From contig JBDRNO010000281.1 of the NCBI GenBank assembly GCA_043811005.1, forward strand, positions 1-17,819: 17,819 bases of DNA. Direction: 5' to 3'. Source of the DNA: JBDRNO01 sp043811005 (GTDB lineage: Bacteria; Bacteroidota; Bacteroidia; NORP154). The notes under the pieces are model-generated. The model searched no databases. It was not told the origin of the DNA and saw nothing but the letters and a program-made list of their open reading frames with translations. This document shows positions 1 to 7,308 of this stretch, one piece after another (position 1 is the first letter of the stretch; every line of letters starts with the position of its first letter). The translations under genes and the position numbers were made by a program.

Positions 1-46
1 ATCAATCAGTATCAATAATATATAGCTTTATTAGGATTTGAATATA

Positions 47-250
47 GAATAATGAACATTAGAACAATAGAATAATGAATAAAAACAGAAAATATGATAT
101 TGAAGAGCGTCTTATCAATTTTACCATTTTAATTATGGAAATTGATTTCAATTTTCGTTTCAAGCATAAAGACAGCTGAAAAAAAATAGTGTTCTTAGAA
201 TAAAAAAATATTCAAAATTTATAATTCGATTGTTCTAATGTTCATTATTC
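47..250. repeat. 22-bp perfect inverted repeat enclosing a short relict ORF
   Basis: Bases 47-68 are the exact reverse complement of bases 229-250 (22 of 22). The arms begin GAATAATGAACATT on the left and end in the complement on the right. The left arm is followed by a second partial copy, GAATAATGAAT at 70-80. The arms enclose about 160 bp of AT-rich DNA that holds the 34-codon relict frame described separately. Looser similarity continues outside the arms (31-46 against 251-262, with an indel), so the original repeat may have been longer. The structure could be a MITE-like element, an intervening-sequence-like unit able to fold into one long stem, or a by-product of the repeats of this AT-rich kind found between Bacteroidota genes. 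The repeat is seen directly; its nature is inferred. Confidence 0.75.
75..179 (+). pseudogene. relict N-terminus of a four-helix-bundle (23S rRNA intervening-sequence type) protein
   Basis: An ATG at 75 opens a 34-codon frame ending with TGA at 177-179. It begins MNKNRKYDIEERLINF and continues with a hydrophobic, isoleucine-rich stretch. The string K/R-Y-D-(I/L)-E-E-R-L-I-N/R-F is, from memory, the typical start of one branch of the four-helix-bundle proteins first described inside 23S rRNA intervening sequences, which occur as orphan genes in Bacteroidota. A full protein has roughly 115-130 residues. Here similarity fades after about residue 21, and a stop follows, so helices 2-4 are missing. 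It lies exactly between the arms of the 22-bp inverted repeat. The match is short and no search was run. It could instead be a chance small ORF. Confidence 0.45.
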
Positions 251-292
251 AAAATCTTAAAATAACCATGTTATTTCTTTACTATTCCTATA

Positions 293-2563
293 TTAAACTC
301 CGATACCAATAACCAGGATATCATCCACCTGTTCTGTTTTACCTCTCCATTCTGCGATAGTTCCCTGAAGCACCTCTCTTTGTTCAGCTAATGGCATTCC
401 CTGAAAAGAGATAAGCAGTTCCTTCATTTTTTTCACCATAAACTTCTTGCCCTTGTCGCCTCCAAACTGATCCTGGTAGCCGTCTGAAAAGATGTAGATC
501 ATATCGCCTTTGTTCAGATCAATACAATGGGATTCAAAGACGTAGCTCATTTCCGTAGAGCCCCCGATGGATGTCCTGTCTCCACCAATGATAGCCATGT
601 CATCCCGGAAAGGTTGTGCAATACCATTTGCTACCATGCCGGAAGCGGAAATTCCCTTCCGGACTATAAACACGGGATTGTTTGCAGCAGCAAATCGCAT
701 TTTATCGCTTTTAAGGTCGAAAACACAAAGTGTCATGTCCATCCCGTCTTGCGCTTCCTGTTCGCCATGTTTGGTAAATACTTTTTTAACGCCCTTGTTC
801 AGTTCCGAAAGCACCTCGCCCGGGTCAGAAATTTCTTTTTCGAGGATGATCTGGTTCAGGAGATTATTGCCGATCATCGAAACAAATGCACCGGGAACCC
901 CATGGCCTGTACAGTCGCAAGCGGCAATAAAAGCCGTATTTTGTCTTTGTGCAAACCAGTAGAAGTCGCCACTTACAATATCCTTCGGCATAAAAAGGAT
1001 AAAATGCTCCGGCAGTGCCTGCCTGATATCGTCCACGTGGGGCAAGATGGCTTGCTGTATGTTTTTCGCGTAATTGATACTATCGGTAAGCTCTTTTTTC
1101 TGTTCGCTGATCTCGTCCCTTTGCTTTGCGATCTCAGCGTTTTTGATATTTAAAACCTCATTTGCCTTTTTCTTTTGCCTGTATCCCCTGAAAATCAGAA
1201 AGACCAATAACAGCATTAATACAAGCGCTGCGGTAGTAGCATATTGAATGGTTCGTTTCCTCTTCAGCTCCAGGTCCTGCAATTCCTTGTCCTTTGTCAT
1301 GATCGCAAGCTGCTTATCCTTTTTTTCCGTTTCATATTTGGTGTTTAATTCATTAATGATCTTTGTGTTCTCTTCATTCAGCAGGCTGTCATTTAGCCCG
1401 ATAAACAAATTCTGGAACTCATAGGCATCCTTATAACTCCCGGTTGTTCCGTATGATTGTGAAAGCCCATCGTAAGCCTGTTTGATATAATTCATATAAC
1501 CGGTTTCACGTGCATTTTCCAATCCTTTTTTAAAATAATCAATTGCCGTTTCCGGGTCTCCTTTGGCAGCATAGGCAGCTCCAAGCCCTACCTGGGTAAT
1601 CGCAATGCCTGACTTATTTCCCAGCTCCTTTTTTAAAGGAAGCGCCAGCAGATAGTAATCTATCGCTTTATCAAAATCTTTCCGGCCCTCACTATTAATT
1701 GCTATGTTATTATATGCTATGGCAATTCCTTTTTTGTACCCTATTTCTTTGCTCAACACTAAAGCTTTATCGTAGTATACCAGGGCGGAGTCATACATCT
1801 CCATTTTGTCGTAAGCAATTCCCGCATTGCTATATGCATTGACAAGTTCTGTTTTATTGCCTGCCTTTTCCCCCAAACGCACCCCTTTCAGGTAATACTT
1901 TAATGCCTCATCGTAATTCTTTTGATCGGTATAAATAATACCGATATTCAAAAGAGTGCCCATCATCAGGTCCGGTCTCTTTACCCCTTCATATATCGAA
2001 AGCGCTTTTAAGTAATATTCAACCGATTTACCAGGATTTCCTGCAATATCATACATGATGCCGGTGTTATTATAGGCTCTGCCAGCCCCGATACTATCAC
2101 CCAAACGCACTTTCATCTCTCCTGATCTCACGAAATATTCCAGCGCTTTTTCATATTCTGCCATGTAGTAATAGGAAATCCCTATATTATTCAATGAATT
2201 TGCCACTCCTGTTTCATTCTTTTGCTCTCTAAAAATTTCAAGGGTCTTTTTATAGAAATCCTGTGCAAGTTGGTATTCGCCTTTTGCCTGCCGGCATAAC
2301 GCCTGCTGATCATAAGCCTCAGCTAATAAAGAAGTGTAACCACCCTTTTTTGCCATGATAATGGCTTTAGCGGCATAATCGGCAGCCAGGTCGATATTAT
2401 GATTTCTCAGGTATTGAGAGAGGTAGTTGCAAGCAATGATTATGGATGTATCTTCCGAATTATTGACAGAAGCTATAACGCTATCAATAACATGCTGATA
2501 ACCATCCTGAGCTCGGGTTATTCCCGAAAGCAGCATAAAAACGATCAGCAGGCATTTTTTCAT
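293..2563 (-). CDS. TPR - transmembrane - SpoIIE (PP2C-type) serine phosphatase
   Basis: Predicted membrane-anchored protein serine/threonine phosphatase of 756 residues. I chose the ATG at 2563, not the TTG at 2596, because it gives a proper signal peptide (MKKCLLIVFMLLSGITRAQ) and because the TTG overlaps the promoter -7 element. In order: signal peptide 1-19; about eight tetratricopeptide repeats (roughly 80-390, with recurring N-N-x-G/A-I and A-L-x-Y motifs), presumably periplasmic; coiled coil about 395-437; one transmembrane helix 440-459; a second coiled coil 460-500; SpoIIE/PP2C catalytic domain about 520-755. Metal-binding acidic residues are in place: D533 in SGDFYW, D550 in DCTGHG, D694 in SDG, and D747-D748 in QVDDILVIG. 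In this family the sensor half controls dephosphorylation of partner proteins, often anti-sigma-factor antagonists. No such partner is encoded nearby, so the target is unknown. The gene is apparently monocistronic. Confidence 0.92.
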   Translation of the reverse strand: MKKCLLIVFMLLSGITRAQDGYQHVIDSVIASVNNSEDTSIIIACNYLSQYLRNHNIDLAADYAAKAIIMAKKGGYTSLLAEAYDQQALCRQAKGEYQLAQDFYKKTLEIFREQKNETGVANSLNNIGISYYYMAEYEKALEYFVRSGEMKVRLGDSIGAGRAYNNTGIMYDIAGNPGKSVEYYLKALSIYEGVKRPDLMMGTLLNIGIIYTDQKNYDEALKYYLKGVRLGEKAGNKTELVNAYSNAGIAYDKMEMYDSALVYYDKALVLSKEIGYKKGIAIAYNNIAINSEGRKDFDKAIDYYLLALPLKKELGNKSGIAITQVGLGAAYAAKGDPETAIDYFKKGLENARETGYMNYIKQAYDGLSQSYGTTGSYKDAYEFQNLFIGLNDSLLNEENTKIINELNTKYETEKKDKQLAIMTKDKELQDLELKRKRTIQYATTAALVLMLLLVFLIFRGYRQKKKANEVLNIKNAEIAKQRDEISEQKKELTDSINYAKNIQQAILPHVDDIRQALPEHFILFMPKDIVSGDFYWFAQRQNTAFIAACDCTGHGVPGAFVSMIGNNLLNQIILEKEISDPGEVLSELNKGVKKVFTKHGEQEAQDGMDMTLCVFDLKSDKMRFAAANNPVFIVRKGISASGMVANGIAQPFRDDMAIIGGDRTSIGGSTEMSYVFESHCIDLNKGDMIYIFSDGYQDQFGGDKGKKFMVKKMKELLISFQGMPLAEQREVLQGTIAEWRGKTEQVDDILVIGIGV

Positions 2564-2592
2564 AGGGACAAATTGAAATTTTGCATATATCT

Positions 2593-2601
2593 GCAAAAGT
2601 A
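2593..2601 (-). promoter_or_regulatory. Bacteroidota -7 promoter element of the SpoIIE-phosphatase gene
   Basis: On the minus strand the sequence is TACTTTTGC, matching the phylum's -7 consensus TAnnTTTG. It lies about 30 bp before the ATG at 2563, so the leader would be some 20-25 nt. No well-spaced TTG -33 element is obvious. The element overlaps the alternative TTG start at 2596, which argues against that start. Confidence 0.55.
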
Positions 2602-2725
2602 CGAATTCACTCTATAAAAGCCTATCAAATCATGAATCTGTGCGGAGGGGATGTAATTCCAGTGTATCCATTACAGAAAATCCGAATAAATTACATAGGT
2701 TCGGTGGTTATTTGCCAGTAATGCT

Positions 2726-3889
2726 TTAATGAATTATCAGGGTATGGTTGAAGCAATAGTAAGTGGTTTCTACTGTTATAATATAAATTCCCGCATCCAA
2801 TTGCAGGTATGGCGGTAAAAATACTTCAGAATAACCTTTTGAACCGGGGTAAACGGCTTCTGTAAACACGTTTTGCCCGGAGATGCTTTTAATGCATAGT
2901 ATTAACTTCTGCTCTCCTGGTGATCTCAGGCTGATCTTGATACCCGACCCGTTTGATGGACAAGGATAGACTAATAGAGGTGAATCCCTGGCAGAAGCCA
3001 TGTTATTTACGGATACTATATTTGAATGCGTATAGCTGCCGTCAATATCAATCTGCCGAAGGCGATAGTACAATGTACCAGCAGGAGGACTATTATCCGT
3101 AAATGAATAATAGGTGACAAAATGAGTATTTCCTGCACATTCAACAGTTCCGATAATATCATAAATAGAGCCGTCTGCTGATCTTTCTATGGCAACATAA
3201 TCGGCATTTATCTCAGAACCCGTTGACCAGTGTAATTGAATATAATCACCAACTGAATAAGCATTGAATTCAATTAATAAAACAGGTAAAGTTTGTTCTT
3301 CATAGTAAACCATTATCTTTACGTTGTCTATCATTGCGGTTGCAGACACACCGCTATTGCCGCTTCTTATCACCGATATTACTGCTCCGAAATCACTTGC
3401 ATTTATGTCATTTGTGCACCAGGTTTCACCCCATGTATCAGAACTGCTACCGTATATCACTGTTGTATCCTGTGCTTGCCAGTTAGAAAGAAGAGCTTTG
3501 TTTCCCGCACAAACAATACCGTTTTTAACAATCTGTATCAAATAATCCTTTATTTCGTTTTCAGTATCTGAAAACTTATGCTTTAATTTTATCTCGATTC
3601 CCGATATTAAAGCATTTTCAGGTATTGAAAACCCGAAACCATTAATAGCCAAATAGTCAGAATATTGATACTTACTGGTAAGTGGACCGGTAGTTGCATA
3701 AGCACCGTCAAACAGCACTATATTGTCCAGGTTGGTCCAGGAGAACGATGAATTTTCAATAGCTCGGTTGTCAAAGTTTGTACCATCATAAAATCCCTGG
3801 GTGGTCAATGAAACCGCAAAAAGCGTAGAATACGAACCCATTACCTGAAGAATTAAGGACAAAATAATAGTAGTTGACAGGATTTTCAT
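2726..3889 (-). CDS. secreted beta-sandwich protein with T9SS C-terminal sorting domain
   Basis: Secreted protein of 387 residues. An in-frame ATG nine bases upstream (3898) is equally possible; I prefer MKILSTTIILSL because it starts the signal peptide with Lys. Residues below use the longer form. Signal peptide about 1-29. Residues 35-200 look like a widespread jelly-roll-like domain of extracellular proteins, with recurring G-F-x-F-S-I-P, I-x-G-I-E-I, WGETW, D-I-N-A-S-D-F-G and I-M-V-Y-Y strings. It has C130 and C161, which could form a disulfide. Residues 205-300 match the domain often placed before T9SS tails (W-S-T-x-S-E-I-N-A-D-Y-V-A-I-E-R-S and L-Y-Y-R-L-R-Q-I-D). Residues 305-390 are the type A sorting domain, with VYPCPSNG where YPNP is usual. 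The likely fate is export by Sec, then T9SS, then attachment or release at the surface. No enzymatic motif is visible. Its start faces away from the metallopeptidase gene. Confidence 0.85.
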   Translation of the reverse strand: MKILSTTIILSLILQVMGSYSTLFAVSLTTQGFYDGTNFDNRAIENSSFSWTNLDNIVLFDGAYATTGPLTSKYQYSDYLAINGFGFSIPENALISGIEIKLKHKFSDTENEIKDYLIQIVKNGIVCAGNKALLSNWQAQDTTVIYGSSSDTWGETWCTNDINASDFGAVISVIRSGNSGVSATAMIDNVKIMVYYEEQTLPVLLIEFNAYSVGDYIQLHWSTGSEINADYVAIERSADGSIYDIIGTVECAGNTHFVTYYSFTDNSPPAGTLYYRLRQIDIDGSYTHSNIVSVNNMASARDSPLLVYPCPSNGSGIKISLRSPGEQKLILCIKSISGQNVFTEAVYPGSKGYSEVFLPPYLQLDAGIYIITVETTYYCFNHTLIIH

Positions 3890-3966
3890 AACAGCCATTT
3901 CCCCGTTAATTTATCGTGAAATTATTTGCTTTTGAGAAACGAAACAAGCTAACTACCCCAGACACA

Positions 3967-3995
3967 TTGCACATGTAAGGTTTTGAGTATTTTTG
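3967..3995 (+). promoter_or_regulatory. Bacteroidota promoter (TTG-N18-TAttTTTG) for the metallopeptidase gene
   Basis: TTG at 3967-3969 and TATTTTTG at 3988-3995 are 18 bp apart, matching the phylum's -33/-7 arrangement. Transcription would start near 4002, giving a leader of about 110 nt before the ATG at 4115. This is the best-formed promoter in the window. Confidence 0.6.
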
Positions 3996-4114
3996 TACAC
4001 CACTTCGTTTATACAGCATATATTTACTAATTCATATATTCAAAGGGTTTTTATTTACAGGTCATTATTGCTAAATTGCGAACTTATTTTGTTTTCCTGA
4101 ACATCTTCAACTCC

Positions 4115-5323
4115 ATGCTTCGATATATTTTTCTATACACCGTGCTGCTGTTCTCCGTGACCTCAAAGGCACAGACCGTTATTACTGTTACAAGTACCGG
4201 AACAAACAGTACGATTGACAGCGCTATAAACTATACAACTGCTATTTGGGAGCAATACCTAGTGTCGGATGTTCCAATTAAAATTAATATAATTAACACT
4301 GATATGGGCACTACAGGTACACTGGGTTTCATTCTCTCCAATATGAGAAAGGATTTTACAGGTGCACCGGTAGCAGATACCTGGTATGTGACAAGTCTTG
4401 CGAATTCCATTAGCGGTACGGAACTAAATGCCGGTGAATTTGATATGGATATTTACATGAATAGCATAGCAAATTATTATTACGGTATTGATGGTAACCC
4501 GGGAGTAAATGAATACGATTTTGTAACTATACTATTTCATGAGATCTGTCATGGTCTGGGTGTTGTTTCCCTTGCAAAAACGGATAGTGTGAATGGATCG
4601 TTCGGAGAGATCATTGCTGATGATTTTCTTCCGCTTGCCCCCTCCTTTCCTTTCCCTGATCTGTTGGGCAAACCTGCCATCTGGAACCGTTTTTTAGAAA
4701 ATGGTTCTGGTGATCTACTGACAGATAGTATTGCTTTTCCCAACAATTCAGTTCTATTAAAAAATGAGCTGGAAAGCGATGATGTTTTTTTTAACGGGAG
4801 TGCAGCAACATCGGCTAATAGCACTTCGTTACCAAAGATATATGCACCTTCAAGTTTCATTTTTGGGGCGAGTATTTCACATTTTGATCCAAGCGCTTTC
4901 CCGCCTTCGGGTGAAAATAGTCTGATGACACCCTCTTTAGCTCCGCAATATGTGGAACATGCTCCAGGTATTGTTTTATTAGGCGCTTTGCAGGATATCG
5001 GATGGACGGTAAATTCAACTGTGTCCGTTACCGAAAATCAGGATGAATTACATAACATTATGGTCTATCCTAATCCTTTTAATAGCCAGACGACAGTCAA
5101 CTTCTCACTTGGCTCCAAACAGGATGTTGTAATAGAAGTGTACAATTTACTTGGGGAAAAGGTGATCACTCTGCTCGATCAGAAACTACCTTCCGGTGTT
5201 CACAATGTTTCCTGGAATGGAACCGGTAAGATGCAAGACCATTGCCCTGCAGGAACTTATCTCTATAAATTAAGCACTAACAGGAATATTTTCGTTGGGA
5301 AATTTCAGTACATGGGAAGGTAA
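4115..5323 (+). CDS. leishmanolysin-like (M8-type metzincin) secreted metallopeptidase with T9SS sorting domain
   Basis: Predicted secreted zinc endopeptidase of 402 residues. I chose the ATG at 4115 over the TTG at 4076 because it directly starts a signal peptide, MLRYIFLYTVLLFSVTSKAQ. The zinc site is HEICHGLG at 142-149. The usual third metzincin ligand just after it is absent (serine at 152). As in leishmanolysins, a long insertion follows, then ISHFD with H256 as the probable third ligand, then ENSLMTP with M271 as the Met-turn, and finally LLGALQDIGW at 288-297. The region before the site (about 90-140, D-I-Y-M-N-S and Y-Y-Y-G-I-D-G) resembles catalytic domains of Bacteroidota surface proteases. 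Residues 310-402 are a type A T9SS sorting domain (VYPNPFNSQTTVNF, S-G-x-H-N-V-S-W-N-G, P-A-G-T-Y-L-Y-K-L). No PA or propeptide domain is seen. The substrate is unknown. It converges with the Kazal-Hint gene, leaving 18 bp between the stops. Confidence 0.82.
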   Translation: MLRYIFLYTVLLFSVTSKAQTVITVTSTGTNSTIDSAINYTTAIWEQYLVSDVPIKINIINTDMGTTGTLGFILSNMRKDFTGAPVADTWYVTSLANSISGTELNAGEFDMDIYMNSIANYYYGIDGNPGVNEYDFVTILFHEICHGLGVVSLAKTDSVNGSFGEIIADDFLPLAPSFPFPDLLGKPAIWNRFLENGSGDLLTDSIAFPNNSVLLKNELESDDVFFNGSAATSANSTSLPKIYAPSSFIFGASISHFDPSAFPPSGENSLMTPSLAPQYVEHAPGIVLLGALQDIGWTVNSTVSVTENQDELHNIMVYPNPFNSQTTVNFSLGSKQDVVIEVYNLLGEKVITLLDQKLPSGVHNVSWNGTGKMQDHCPAGTYLYKLSTNRNIFVGKFQYMGR

Positions 5324-5341
5324 TTTCCGGCTTTTTTGTTT

Positions 5342-6553
5342 CTAAGGCGGAGGCAGTCCGAGTGCAGGTTTAAATGGTATTGTGAAGGTTAAGGTGTGGG
5401 ATACTCCGTTAACGGTATAGGTCAATTCCGCTTCTTCATCTACGTATGTAGGTTGGAAGCTTCCTGAACACTCCTCACTGTTCTTTTGATATCTAACACG
5501 GTAAGCATACCCATTGTATGAAAGCTGGATCAATTCATAACAACCATTGATTGAAAACACCCTGACCTTTTCTGAAGATTTTGTTTTCCCTGACCCGGGT
5601 TTCAATATTTTGTCAAAGTGCATGCAAACATTATCTATTTTTAATGACTTGATCATCACCTCCTCATTTGTATTCATGTACAACCTGATAAAATATCTTA
5701 CAGGAGGCGTGGGATTCGGGATTCCCTGCAGTACATTTGATTTTCTTGCATATAATAACCGGACAGGATCATCATCTTCACCCTGCAAAGCCAATGAGCT
5801 TGCTATTCTAACGCCATTTACCCAGTATCCACCCCCTACTCCACTTGTTAATATATCATAAGTATAGGGCTTCTTATAAGGCACGTATTTCTTTTTGATA
5901 ATTGTTGAACCATCGTATTTCTGCCCCACTTCCATTGACTCAAACAATCCGTCTATAGAATAATGAGTAGCGACCGGATGTTTGGGTGATGCGGTGACGG
6001 TTCTGCCGTCTTCCAGCTTTATTTGCACCATCTTGTGTTTCCCTGTCACTTTTACACTATCCTTTAATAATACCGGTACTGCTATTTTCACATAACCTTT
6101 TTGTCCGTAATTTGTAGTCCAAACAGTATCTCCCGGCTGAAGGTCTTTTATGGCTATATTACCTGCAGGAGTTGAGATCATAGCCCCGGAAGGAAGACAT
6201 TTTTTATAGCAGGGGATCTTGGGGACTCCTCTTTCATTTATCCTTTGGTAAAAATAAGTTCCATCACCAAGGTTTTTTGATGGCGCTGAGACAGGATCAC
6301 ATATCTCCCTGACATGCCAGGTAAGCGTATCATCCTGCTTAAAGAACCTGTCAGGGCAATTACCATTTGATCTGATCTTTACTCCGAAGCATTTTGCAAC
6401 GCATTTGTTTAAGTACACCCTGCCATCTTTTCCACACACAGGGTCACATGTTTTGGGACAGTTGCAGAGAGCTTCAGGAAGTGTGTCCTGCCCCCGTACC
6501 GGTGCAGAGAACAGAAAAAGTGAGAAACAGAGGAAGATTAAGTATCTTTTCAT
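5342..6553 (-). CDS. secreted Kazal-domain plus Hint-domain protein
   Basis: Secreted 403-residue protein with an unusual architecture. Signal peptide 1-21. Residues 30-66 are a Kazal-type serine protease inhibitor fold, with Cys at 30, 32, 36, 40, 51, 55 and 66 and the hallmark DPVCGKDG-x-x-Y-x-N-x-C. Residues 67-115 form a linker with two more Cys (85, 115). Residues 119-254 match a Hint (Hedgehog/intein) domain: it begins C119-L-P-S-G-A-M-I-S-T-P-A-G, continues I-A-I-K-D-L-Q-P-G-D-T-V, has the block-B motif TASPKHPV with H192, and ends YTYDILTSGVGGGYWVNG. The usual His-Asn end is not clear (IASSL instead). Residues 255-403 are an unrecognised tail with Cys at 310, 338 and 362. Known Hint domains cleave the backbone through the N-terminal Cys, so the Kazal part could be released or attached to something. 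That is inference. No T9SS sorting domain is present. Its start faces that of the cyclophilin gene. Confidence 0.8.
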   Translation of the reverse strand: MKRYLIFLCFSLFLFSAPVRGQDTLPEALCNCPKTCDPVCGKDGRVYLNKCVAKCFGVKIRSNGNCPDRFFKQDDTLTWHVREICDPVSAPSKNLGDGTYFYQRINERGVPKIPCYKKCLPSGAMISTPAGNIAIKDLQPGDTVWTTNYGQKGYVKIAVPVLLKDSVKVTGKHKMVQIKLEDGRTVTASPKHPVATHYSIDGLFESMEVGQKYDGSTIIKKKYVPYKKPYTYDILTSGVGGGYWVNGVRIASSLALQGEDDDPVRLLYARKSNVLQGIPNPTPPVRYFIRLYMNTNEEVMIKSLKIDNVCMHFDKILKPGSGKTKSSEKVRVFSINGCYELIQLSYNGYAYRVRYQKNSEECSGSFQPTYVDEEAELTYTVNGVSHTLTFTIPFKPALGLPPP

Positions 6554-6582
6554 TGCTGCAATTTAGTTAAAAGATGCCATAA

Positions 6583-6608
6583 CAACAATTATTCCATAAT
6601 TATTGTTG
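6583..6608. other. AT-rich hairpin in the divergent intergenic region
   Basis: AATTAT (6587-6592) pairs with ATAATT (6596-6601) around a TCC loop. CAAC (6583-6586) and GTTG (6605-6608) extend the stem across a 3-nt bulge. It lies 30-55 bp upstream of the Kazal-Hint start. A weak -7-like GAAAAATA (6609-6616, TATTTTTC on the minus strand) sits just beyond it, so the hairpin could be in that gene's leader. No downstream T-run makes it a clear terminator. Confidence 0.4.
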
Positions 6609-6641
6609 GAAAAATAAAATCTACAACATTCTGTTACAACT

Positions 6642-6673
6642 CACCAGTCACCAGACACCAAACACCAGACACC
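6642..6673 (+). repeat. 7-bp tandem repeat (CACCAGA type), about 4.6 copies
   Basis: The copies read CACCAGT, CACCAGA, CACCAAA, CACCAGA, then CACC. All variation is at positions 6 and 7 of the unit. The array lies between the divergent Kazal-Hint and cyclophilin genes, about 100 bp upstream of each. It is much richer in C than the surrounding AT-rich spacer. Seven is not a multiple of three in effect on reading frame, but the array is outside any gene. Confidence 0.85.
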
Positions 6674-6741
6674 TATATCCTATTCCCACTCTACTTCACT
6701 TTAAGTAATTTCATTTTTAAACAAATTATGTTTTATGTTCT

Positions 6742-6750
6742 TATCTTCGC
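6742..6750 (+). promoter_or_regulatory. probable -7 promoter element of the cyclophilin gene
   Basis: TATCTTCGC matches TAnnTTTG with one change and lies 27 bp before the ATG at 6777. A TTG -33 element at the normal distance is not evident. Position and similarity make it the best candidate for this gene. Confidence 0.4.
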
Positions 6751-6776
6751 AGGCAATTACAACTTAAACACTTATT

Positions 6777-7217
6777 ATGAAGACAGCAGAAATACACACA
6801 GCAAAAGGGGTTATGAAAATCAACTTTTTTGAAGATGACGCCCCAAATACCGTTAAAAACTTTACCGACCTGGCAAAAAAGGGATATTATGACGGACTCA
6901 CCTTTCACAGGGTGCTCCCTGACTTTGTGATACAAGGCGGATGCCCAGAAGGAAATGGCAGGGGAGGCCCCGGTTATCAAGTAGATTGCGAACTGGATGG
7001 TGAAAACCAGTATCACGACCGCGGAGTGCTTTCCATGGCACACGCAGGCAGGAATACCGGTGGCTCACAGTTTTTTGTCTGCCACAGCCGCACAAACACC
7101 GCCCACCTTGACAGGGTTCACACTGTTTTTGGAAAGGTATTCGAAGGATTGGAAGTAATTGATAAGATCAATGAAGGTGATGTGATGGAAAAGGTAGTGA
7201 TCATTGATGAAGATTAA
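6777..7217 (+). CDS. cyclophilin-type peptidyl-prolyl cis-trans isomerase
   Basis: Small single-domain cyclophilin of 146 residues, close to the usual 140-170 of bacterial PpiB-like enzymes. It catalyses cis-trans isomerisation of X-Pro bonds and assists folding. It has no signal peptide, so it should act in the cytoplasm. Family motifs are intact: T-F-H-R-V-L-P-D-F-V-I-Q-G-G (catalytic Arg and Phe), G-P-G-Y-Q, G-V-L-S-M-A-H-A-G-R-N-T-G-G-S-Q-F-F, and H-L-D-R-V-H-T-V-F-G-K-V. The tryptophan that binds cyclosporin in human cyclophilin A is replaced by His in the HLD motif, as in many bacterial members that bind the drug poorly. The coding sequence is clearly GC-richer than its neighbours. It converges with mntP, and neither gene has a strong terminator in the 91 bp between them. 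Confidence 0.95.
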   Translation: MKTAEIHTAKGVMKINFFEDDAPNTVKNFTDLAKKGYYDGLTFHRVLPDFVIQGGCPEGNGRGGPGYQVDCELDGENQYHDRGVLSMAHAGRNTGGSQFFVCHSRTNTAHLDRVHTVFGKVFEGLEVIDKINEGDVMEKVVIIDED

Positions 7218-7308
7218 GAAGTGTTTGTATCGATAGTAGAAAAAATTATTAAATATTGATTTTGCTTTTTGGACAGCCCAGCCTCGATTAGGCAACGTTA
7301 TTATCATT

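Noticed and set aside
527..1153. 208-residue open frame on the plus strand inside the phosphatase gene
   Set aside because: It is a shadow of the strongly supported minus-strand gene. Its translation has no domain-like composition or export signal.
2656..2681. TGTAAT...ATTACA inverted repeat downstream of the 2726 gene as a terminator
   Set aside because: The stem is only 6 bp of mostly A/T with a 12-nt loop and no T-run follows on either strand.
7280..7294. GCCT...AGGC hairpin between the cyclophilin gene and mntP as a bidirectional terminator
   Set aside because: A 4-bp stem is too weak to support this, and no run of T follows.
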